From a virus, in the IMG/VR virus record IMGVR_UViG_3300044630_005339, positions 1 to 24,046 of that record: DNA of 24,046 nucleotides; one strand, given 5' to 3'. Positions 20,483 to 24,046 of the stretch are shown here, in pieces. Under the pieces are notes generated by a model, which ran no database searches, had not been told where the DNA came from, and worked only from the letters and a program-made list of their open reading frames with translations. How positions within the stretch are numbered: position 1 is the stretch's first letter; each line of letters begins with the position of its first letter. Made by a program: the position numbers and the translations under genes.

Positions 20483-20628
20483 TTTCTCTGGTCGTCAATG
20501 GCTCTGCGTTTTTTCTCTGACCTTGTCCGATTTCTTTTCGTTCGCCTGTCATCAAAGATTTGATGCTTCTGGTCTTGTACGTAGCTGCCTCGACCCATAA
20601 CAAATTTTTTTAAGAAACTATTTTTCAT
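20479..20628 (-). CDS. Small very basic protein (49 aa)
   Basis: The ATG at 20628 overlaps the end of the 24-aa frame by 11 bp. The peptide begins MKNSFLKKFVMGRGSYVQDQ and continues with DDRRTKRNRTRSEKKRRA; about one third of its residues are Arg or Lys. The block GRGSYVQDQ-(K/R)H followed by a basic helix is one I recall in small actinophage proteins. Binding to DNA or RNA is likely from charge, but no fold is named. A shorter start at MGRGSY is possible. Confidence 0.65.
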   Translation of the reverse strand: MKNSFLKKFVMGRGSYVQDQKHQIFDDRRTKRNRTRSEKKRRAIDDQRN

Positions 20629-20692
20629 TCTTATCGTTTTCCTTTACGGGTGCAGGATATCCGTACCAATCCCACCAACCTAGCTTTTCCAT
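20618..20692 (-). CDS. 24-aa leader peptide candidate
   Basis: ATG at 20692 has a strong GAGGG site seven bases upstream and a promoter (TTGCGG-18-TATTAT). The peptide MEKLGWWDWYGYPAPVKEND is aromatic-rich, with four Trp/Tyr pairs in its first 12 residues. Its stop lies inside the next gene, so ribosomes finishing it could reinitiate there. It may be a translational leader or a true microprotein. Confidence 0.5.
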   Translation of the reverse strand: MEKLGWWDWYGYPAPVKENDKNEK

Positions 20693-20717
20693 AAAATTTC
20701 CCTCTCTTTCTACTTCT

Positions 20718-20747
20718 ATAATACCACGAAATAAGTTCTTGCCGCAA
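20718..20747 (-). promoter_or_regulatory. Promoter TTGCGG-18-TATTAT
   Basis: Minus TTGCGG (20747-20742) and TATTAT (20723-20718), directly next to element copy 10. Confidence 0.65.
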
Positions 20748-20749
20748 GC

Positions 20750-20765
20750 TTCCCCTAAAAAATAT
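20750..20765 (-). repeat. Dispersed element copy 10
   Basis: Plus TTCCCCTAAAAAATAT followed by GTGAAGGTAGCTGATC. Confidence 0.88.
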
Positions 20766-20854
20766 GTGAAGGTAGCTGATCTCCAGCTCCCAGGCAGCTC
20801 TAGAAATTAAAGTTATTTGTTTAGCTGCAGGTGTAGCTGCAGGTGCAGCTCTAA

Positions 20855-20870
20855 TTCCCCTAAAAAATAT
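20855..20870 (-). repeat. Dispersed element copy 11
   Basis: Plus TTCCCCTAAAAAATAT, preceded by GTGCAGCTCTAA and followed by TTAAGCTCCCAGGCAGCTC. Confidence 0.88.
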
Positions 20871-20904
20871 TTAAGCTCCCAGGCAGCTCGAGCTCGCTGC
20901 ACAT

Positions 20905-20940
20905 GAAAATACCCCGCGTGCCAAGTTTCAGCACACGGGG
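20905..20940 (-). terminator. Terminator of the 79-aa gene
   Basis: CCCCGCGTGC and GCACACGGGG form a 10-bp stem with one G-U pair. Minus tail is TATTTTC, short. Confidence 0.75.
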
Positions 20941-20951
20941 CATTTAGTTAT

Positions 20952-21191
20952 TTAGTTGACCGCAAACACTTTGGTGTTACGAGCGTATCGAACTAAGACT
21001 TTGATTCCAAGTCGCTCCGCATCAGATTTATTTAGATACGAACCGCTTCTAGAATCTTTGAAGTCTTTGTTATCGCGCCAGTCTGCTTTTATCTCAGACT
21101 GATTCTTGTAATCCCTGCCGTATGCTGGAACCGCTTCAATGTAATTCACTGTTTTTACTACCTCACTTTCATTTACTAGATTACCAGACAT
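20952..21191 (-). CDS. Small hypothetical protein (79 aa)
   Basis: Contains AVPAYGRDYKNQSEIKADWR, then DFKDSRSGSYLNKSDAERLG and a C-terminal VLVRYARNTKVFAV. I recall this small family (VPAYGRDY...Y-(I/L)-NK) in actinophages but know no function. The start is uncertain: ATG 21191 is taken, and an in-frame TTG at 21200 lies five bases after a TATAGT -10-like box (21206-21211). The first codons of the longer form contain a TTGTCAG match. Divergent from the plus operon. Confidence 0.75.
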   Translation of the reverse strand: MSGNLVNESEVVKTVNYIEAVPAYGRDYKNQSEIKADWRDNKDFKDSRSGSYLNKSDAERLGIKVLVRYARNTKVFAVN

Positions 21192-21246
21192 CACTGACAA
21201 AATTAACTATAAGAAATTTTGTGTCTGATTTGGCTGCCGACCTATT

Positions 21247-21269
21247 TTGTCAGTCGAGTGTTCTATAAT
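21247..21269 (+). promoter_or_regulatory. TTGTC-family promoter 7
   Basis: Plus TTGTCA (21247-21252), 11 bp, TATAAT (21264-21269). The only plus-strand member of the family; drives the 60-aa gene. Confidence 0.78.
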
Positions 21270-21324
21270 AAATTTATAGAAGTTAGCAGGGTGCAAACTT
21301 TGAGAAAGTGAGGAAACACAAACC

Positions 21325-21507
21325 GTGAAAGTTTGGAACATAGACTGGGTAGATGAAGACGGTAACCATAATGTAGGTACTGCTTTGTTTGCATCATTAG
21401 AACTGGCAGAATTGTACCTAAGAGTAATGCTTAATCCAATGGTGGAGAAAGGCTTCGACGGCAACACCTACACCATAGGCGAGTTAGTCGTAGTTACAGA
21501 ACTCTAA
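21325..21507 (+). CDS. Small hypothetical protein (60 aa)
   Basis: GTG start preceded by GAGGAAACACAAACC; the same leader type recurs at the 64-aa gene at 21805. The peptide MKVWNIDWVDEDGNHNVGTA is a beta-hairpin, then a helix (LELAELYLRVML), a VEKGFDGNTYTIGELVV segment and end. A strand-helix-strand microdomain is plausible. No family recognised. Followed by a hairpin at 21517-21548. Confidence 0.78.
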   Translation: MKVWNIDWVDEDGNHNVGTALFASLELAELYLRVMLNPMVEKGFDGNTYTIGELVVVTEL

Positions 21508-21516
21508 ATTAAAAGC

Positions 21517-21548
21517 GCCTAGTCCCTGATAAATTTCAGGGGCTAGGC
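21517..21548 (+). terminator. Hairpin after the 60-aa gene
   Basis: GCCTAGTCCCTGA pairs with TCAGGGGCTAGGC, 13 positions with one G-U. The T-run is weak (AATTTAG). Confidence 0.7.
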
Positions 21549-21592
21549 AATTTAGAAGAAATGTCAGTCCGCTATGTAATACTAATAAAACT

Positions 21593-21790
21593 ATGAAAGA
21601 TAACAATAAAGCAAGTGAATACGGATACCAAGCCCTTATGGGTACCATCTTCGGAACTGGTTATAAACAGCCAGTAGACGAAAACCCGATAGTACAAAAG
21701 CGTCGCGCTGAATGGTTGCACGAACATTTAACAGATGATGAAATCTGGGAAATTTACGACACCCTAAAGTGGCAGCAGGAAATGAAATGA
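21593..21790 (+). CDS. Small hypothetical protein (65 aa)
   Basis: ATG at 21593 without a visible RBS. A TACTAA -10-like box lies seven bases upstream and ATGTCAG further up, so a weak leaderless promoter of the same family is possible. The peptide has YQALMGTIFGTGYKQP followed by a charged amphipathic helix (VQKRRAEWLHEHLTDDEIWEIYD). It looks like a small helical adaptor or inhibitor, but no family is recognised. Its stop region carries the RBS of the next gene. Confidence 0.72.
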   Translation: MKDNNKASEYGYQALMGTIFGTGYKQPVDENPIVQKRRAEWLHEHLTDDEIWEIYDTLKWQQEMK

Positions 21791-21804
21791 GGAAAAACCA
21801 AACC

Positions 21805-21999
21805 GTGAAAATTTATAGAGTATCCTTCGTTGGAAAATACGGTGAAGCAGATGTTCTCGTTGAGAGTAACATCAACCATCTAGATGAAGAAACGTCAAAC
21901 ATTATTATTGACGAAGGCATCAAGATTGGTTATCAAATACACGGAACAGACTTCCGTGATCGTTTAGACACTTACGCGATTACCGCGATGCCTGCCTAA
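21805..21999 (+). CDS. Small hypothetical protein (64 aa)
   Basis: I place the start at GTG 21805, since GAGGAAAAACCAAACC precedes it just as a near-identical leader precedes the GTG at 21325. An in-frame ATG at 21769 lies inside the previous gene and would add a poor N-terminus. The peptide opens MKIYRVSFVGKYGEADVLVE, then a helix (EETSNIIIDEGIKIGY) and ends with FRDRLDTYAITAM. No family recognised. A very strong terminator follows. Confidence 0.75.
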   Translation: MKIYRVSFVGKYGEADVLVESNINHLDEETSNIIIDEGIKIGYQIHGTDFRDRLDTYAITAMPA

Positions 22000-22010
22000 T
22001 CAAATAAAAG

Positions 22011-22047
22011 TTACCCCTCGTAGAAATACGGGGGGTAATTTTTTTTT
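22011..22047 (+). terminator. Strong terminator with GAAA tetraloop
   Basis: TTACCCCTCGTA-GAAA-TACGGGGGGTAA forms 12 pairs with one G-U, then nine T. It ends the plus operon. Confidence 0.95.
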
Positions 22048-22069
22048 CGTGTGCCGTAGCAGCTGGAAA

Positions 22070-22085
22070 ATATTTTTTAGGGGGA
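22070..22085 (+). repeat. Dispersed element copy 12
   Basis: Plus ATATTTTTTAGGGGGA, left end of the inverted pair. Confidence 0.88.
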
Positions 22086-22148
22086 GGAGCTGATGCGCAG
22101 CTCGGAACCAAAAGTTTTTACTTTAGCTGCGCGAACTAGCTGCAACAC

Positions 22149-22164
22149 TTCCCCTAAAAAATAT
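22149..22164 (-). repeat. Dispersed element copy 13
   Basis: Plus TTCCCCTAAAAAATAT, right end of the inverted pair. Confidence 0.88.
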
Positions 22165-22219
22165 CTCAAGTAAAAAATGACCCCGAGCCCGTTTCCCACA
22201 AAAAGCTCGGAGTCATTTT
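22165..22219 (-). terminator. Terminator of the 81-aa CGIC gene
   Basis: Minus AAAATGACTCCGAGC and GCTCGGGGTCATTTT arms with 16-nt loop, tail TTTTTT followed by ACTTG. Confidence 0.85.
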
Positions 22220-22221
22220 GG

Positions 22222-22267
22222 TTTAACGGCAAGAGAGAAAGGGGAAATTTGTATTCTTGCCGTTAAA
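22222..22267. repeat. Perfect 13-bp inverted repeat in a 3' UTR
   Basis: TTTAACGGCAAGA (22222-22234) and TCTTGCCGTTAAA (22255-22267), 20-nt loop. It lies three bases after the stop of the 81-aa gene and just before its terminator. There is no T-run of its own. Confidence 0.85.
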
Positions 22268-22270
22268 GTT

Positions 22271-22516
22271 TTATTGTGGAACTGGAAATCCACCTGTCAT
22301 AATTTCCCAACACGCTGGGTGCGTGCCTGAAACAATTTGCTCGCGCAAAGTTTTATCTAAGTCGGGGAAAGCATCTTGAATTAGCGCACCGATTTGTCTT
22401 GCCATAAATCCGATTGCTGGAACTTCAACTTCACCCTCTTGACTACAAATACCACAAACTGGCGTTCTCATCAAAACTGTTTGCTTTTCAAATATTTCTG
22501 TGACATCTTTTGTCAT
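22271..22516 (-). CDS. Small CGIC-motif protein (81 aa)
   Basis: The motif RTPVCGICSQEGEVEVPAIG (about residues 17-36) contains C-x2-C, and a further Cys lies in HPACWEI near residue 69, so a metal site or disulfide is possible. A helix (ARQIGALIQDAFPDL) connects them, with REQIVSGTHPACWE after it. Similar small proteins occur in actinophages without known function. ATG at 22516 has AGAGAGGTGG upstream and a consensus promoter. Confidence 0.8.
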   Translation of the reverse strand: MTKDVTEIFEKQTVLMRTPVCGICSQEGEVEVPAIGFMARQIGALIQDAFPDLDKTLREQIVSGTHPACWEIMTGGFPVPQ

Positions 22517-22536
22517 TTTCCCACCTCTCTACTTCT

Positions 22537-22565
22537 ATAATACATTACTAGAAACTACTTGTCAA
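22537..22565 (-). promoter_or_regulatory. Consensus promoter TTGACA-17-TATTAT
   Basis: Minus TTGACA (22565-22560) and TATTAT (22542-22537). The -35 lies in the last codons of the 71-aa gene. Confidence 0.88.
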
Positions 22566-22770
22566 GCCCAGCCGTAACTTTTTTCTTAGCCTTGTCAATC
22601 TTTGTTTTGGTTCTTTTCTCTACTAAATCAAATTGCTTGTTGAGATTTTTATAGATGTGATTTAGTTCGACATTAAACTGTTGCTCAACTCGGTCTAACT
22701 TTTTGTTAAAGGTGTCAAGTATTTTAATTTCGTCTGGCTTCCGTATTGCATAGATTAGTTCACTCTTCAT
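22555..22770 (-). CDS. Small coiled-coil protein (71 aa)
   Basis: From residue ~15 onward the protein is one long Lys/Glu/Asp-rich helix with a heptad pattern (ILDTFNKKLDRVEQQF, then LNHIYKNLNKQFDLVEK, then RTKTKIDKAKKKV). No Cys or enzyme motif. It may be a scaffold or an antirepressor-like helical protein, but nothing specific is shown. The ATG at 22770 has AAGGA upstream, eight bases after the stop of the small membrane protein, so the two share a transcript. Confidence 0.78.
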   Translation of the reverse strand: MKSELIYAIRKPDEIKILDTFNKKLDRVEQQFNVELNHIYKNLNKQFDLVEKRTKTKIDKAKKKVTAGLDK

Positions 22771-22777
22771 TTCTTCC

Positions 22778-22909
22778 TTACCATCTCTTTCTGTTTATGT
22801 GCTTGCCCTTGTTGGCATAGTCAAAAATAGTTATTATAATAGTTATTGTTATTAAAGTAAAACCTATAAAGACAAGACCCGTTTCAAAATAGCTTAAATC
22901 GGGCAGCAT
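22778..22909 (-). CDS. Small single-pass membrane protein (43 aa)
   Basis: Starts at ATG 22909 with AGGGGA five bases upstream, which is the G-rich half of element copy 14. The peptide MLPDLSYFETGLVFIGFTLI continues TITIIITIF and ends DYANKGKHINRKRW. It has one transmembrane helix of about 20 residues and a basic C-terminal tail, predicting the tail in the cytoplasm. No family recognised. Followed closely by the coiled-coil gene. Confidence 0.65.
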   Translation of the reverse strand: MLPDLSYFETGLVFIGFTLITITIIITIFDYANKGKHINRKRW

Positions 22910-22912
22910 CTT

Positions 22913-22928
22913 TTCCCCTAAAAAATAA
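22913..22928 (-). repeat. Dispersed element copy 14, used as an RBS
   Basis: Plus TTCCCCTAAAAAATAA. On minus AGGGGA is five bases from the ATG at 22909. Confidence 0.82.
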
Positions 22929-22942
22929 TCTTTCATTTGGTT

Positions 22943-23251
22943 CTACAAATCCTTGCCGTAAACTTCTTTTTCAATTATTTTCTCGTACTCGGTTACTTCT
23001 TCTTCGCTCCAACCAAGTATGGCAGCGAACTTGTGGAGAAGATGTGTAGCCGTCATTTTTTCAGAAAGCATGGCAAAGAATATCTCTTGCTTCACGCCGC
23101 CTACTTCTTTTCCCCCAAAAAAGTTATCTTCGGGGTTGTAGTTCTTAATCCACTTTTCGTGCTCGGAAAGAAAAGCTCCAACCGAGCCGACTAAAATATC
23201 TAGTTCTTCCCTGGATATTTCTATGTTTATTTTCTCTGTATCATTTGTCAT
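22943..23251 (-). CDS. Small acidic helical protein (102 aa)
   Basis: The start ATG directly follows the TAA of the upstream gene (TAAATG). Mostly helical and acidic: INIEISREELDILVGSVGAF, then a loop with PEDNFFGGKEVGG, then FFAMLSEKMTATHLLHKF and a C-terminal helix WSEEEVTEYEKIIEKEV. No family is recognised. It is the second gene of the transcript started at promoter 8. Element copy 14 follows its stop. Confidence 0.78.
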   Translation of the reverse strand: MTNDTEKINIEISREELDILVGSVGAFLSEHEKWIKNYNPEDNFFGGKEVGGVKQEIFFAMLSEKMTATHLLHKFAAILGWSEEEVTEYEKIIEKEVYGKDL

Positions 23252-23497
23252 TTATTTTTTGCCCGAACCTTTCATTAAATCATTGTATCCCAAGCCCATG
23301 ACATAATTAGTTATTTCATCTGGAATAACTCTTTCATCAGTAACCTGGATATCATCAACCCAATAAGCGATTGTGTGGTCTTCTACGCCCTCTTCGTCAA
23401 ACAAAAAAGAAACTTCGTAGTTTTTATTTTCATTGAAGATAGTGAGTGTTGTTTCCCAACGGCAAGCCGTAGGTTTAGTTCTTTTAATTTCTCTCAT
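23252..23497 (-). CDS. Small hypothetical protein (81 aa)
   Basis: ATG at 23497, exactly six bases after TATAAT, so leaderless. Beta-rich first half (CRWETTLTIFNENKNYEVSF), followed by EEGVEDHTIAYWVDDIQVTD and a Gly/Lys-rich end. No known family. The stop abuts the next ATG. A reading frame on the opposite strand is a shadow. Confidence 0.78.
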   Translation of the reverse strand: MREIKRTKPTACRWETTLTIFNENKNYEVSFLFDEEGVEDHTIAYWVDDIQVTDERVIPDEITNYVMGLGYNDLMKGSGKK

Positions 23498-23503
23498 AAA
23501 ACT

Positions 23504-23532
23504 ATTATAACACTCACTACCGACAAAAGCAA
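23504..23532 (-). promoter_or_regulatory. TTGTC-family promoter 8, leaderless
   Basis: Minus TTGCTT (23532-23527), TTGTCG (23526-23521), 11 bp, TATAAT (23509-23504), six bases, ATG. Confidence 0.85.
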
Positions 23533-23539
23533 CCTCATT

Positions 23540-24046
23540 TTAGAAATGGAAATCAACCACAACTAGGTACTGATTACCTCTTTTTTCAGGGTCAGCAAGT
23601 TTCTCTCTGAAATACCTAAGTTCAGCCGTGTACTCTTCCATGTCATAGACACCAGAAGAAGAGTTCCACTCTCCACTAAGTATTTGTAAAATAGACTTTG
23701 CTTGCCATAACTTCATACGACCCTCAAAGTATTCGTGATTCATCTCTGGTTCAACTTCTGGGTTGTAGTTAAACACATAAGTATTTAAGTCAAAACTATT
23801 TCCAAGTCCCTCGAGACAATGTTTAACTTCAATACTGCGAGCAGATAGAAAGTCTTTAATTACTTTTTCTGCAAGTTCTGGGTCATCTTCATAGCGCATT
23901 GAACCTTGTGGGTGTTTTTCTCCAAAAACATCTCCAGCCCAGCGACCAGCAAGACCTGAACCAAAAGCACCCTCGCCATGCCAATCAGACCAATCGGGGG
24001 AAAGTCCGTCAATAGTTAATTTGTTTTCTACTCTCGATACAGCTTG
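23540..24046 (-). CDS. Hypothetical protein, N-terminus cut by window edge (>=168 aa)
   Basis: The frame is open to the last base of the window, 49 codons beyond the first internal ATG at 23899. The upstream peptide looks real (WSDWHGEGAFGSGLAGRWAG, then DVFGEKHPQGS), so the true start lies outside. Visible parts are a helix (DPELAEKVIKDFLSARSIEV), CLEGLGNSFDLNTYVFNY, GRMKLWQAKSILQILSGEW and a charged end with ELRYFREKLAD. The protein is acidic, soluble and not recognised. Its stop lies shortly upstream of promoter 8. Confidence 0.75.
   Translation of the reverse strand, partial: QAVSRVENKLTIDGLSPDWSDWHGEGAFGSGLAGRWAGDVFGEKHPQGSMRYEDDPELAEKVIKDFLSARSIEVKHCLEGLGNSFDLNTYVFNYNPEVEPEMNHEYFEGRMKLWQAKSILQILSGEWNSSSGVYDMEEYTAELRYFREKLADPEKRGNQYLVVVDFHF

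Larger units (their letters stand above)
20748..20904. other. Composite element with two direct copies
   Basis: No gene. Element copies 10 and 11 lie in the same orientation about 105 bp apart. Between them are AGCTGATC, CCAGCTCCCAGGCAGCTC, AAAGTTATTTG and three near-identical TAGCTGCAGGTG-type units. After copy 11, AGCTCCCAGGCAGCTC is repeated. Confidence 0.65.
22048..22173. other. Composite element with inverted ends between convergent terminators
   Basis: No gene. Copies 12 and 13 face each other and bound 95 bp. The inside carries GAGCTGATGCGCAGCTC (palindrome), AAAAGTTTTTAC and AGCTGCGCGAACTAGCTGC. It lies between the plus terminator at 22011 and the minus terminator at 22174, so neither operon should read through it. 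Confidence 0.7.

Noticed and set aside
1-24046. CRISPR array, tRNA genes, insertion sequences, integrase and attachment sites
   Set aside because: I looked on both strands and saw no regularly spaced repeats with unique spacers, no cloverleaf-like segment and no transposase or recombinase motifs. Short tRNAs can be missed by eye.

Overview
The window looks like part of a tailed double-stranded DNA phage (Caudoviricetes) genome with low GC. A portal protein, a DUF1360 protein, a lysis pair and dozens of tiny tightly packed genes support this. The A+T-rich codon use, the portal type, the many leaderless genes and the proteasome-type peptidase suggest an actinobacterial host, perhaps a low-GC freshwater lineage such as acI/Nanopelagicales. 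The host is inferred, not shown. Both window edges cut genes. No terminase large subunit, major capsid, tail, polymerase, integrase, tRNA, IS element or CRISPR array is visible.

Layout. (1) 1-10.5 kb, minus strand: a virion-assembly operon read right to left. It holds an HTH protein, two small unknowns, a DUF1360 membrane protein, the portal, a 478-aa Cys-cluster protein and a giant ORF of at least 1911 codons that runs off the left edge. Stops and starts touch or overlap at most junctions. (2) 10.5-11.2 kb: a GT-A glycosyltransferase with its own leaderless promoter. (3) 11.2-12.1 kb: a 440-bp regulatory gap and two small plus-strand genes. (4) 12.1-13.7 kb, minus: holin-like protein, membrane-anchored lysozyme-like endolysin, a 49-aa membrane protein and a small HTH protein. 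(5) 13.7-17.0 kb: a cluster of protein-modifying or protein-degrading enzymes. It contains an HDAC/AcuC-family deacetylase overlapping a dual-specificity-type phosphatase (minus), a divergent two-gene plus operon ending in an apparent R-S-E ADP-ribosyltransferase, and a convergent minus operon ending in an HslV/20S-proteasome-like Ntn hydrolase with an exposed Thr1. (6) 17.0-24.0 kb: an accessory region of about 18 small genes, mostly minus, each often with its own promoter and terminator. A short plus operon lies at 21.3-22.0 kb.

Three sequence systems run through the window. The first is a dispersed 14-16 bp element (TTCCCCTAAAAAATAT or its complement). It occurs 14 times between 12.4 and 22.9 kb, mostly between a terminator and the next promoter, often beside AGCTGC-rich palindromes and an AAAGTTATTAGTTC core. 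Its AGGGGA also serves as the ribosome-binding site of at least two genes. The second is a promoter family with TTGTC(A/G) exactly 11 bp upstream of TATAAT/TATTAT, inside the sigma-70 spacer, found eight times. The third is a set of seven genes whose start codon lies exactly 6 nt after a -10 box, predicting leaderless mRNAs. The best candidates for something undescribed are the protein-modification cluster and the dispersed element family.
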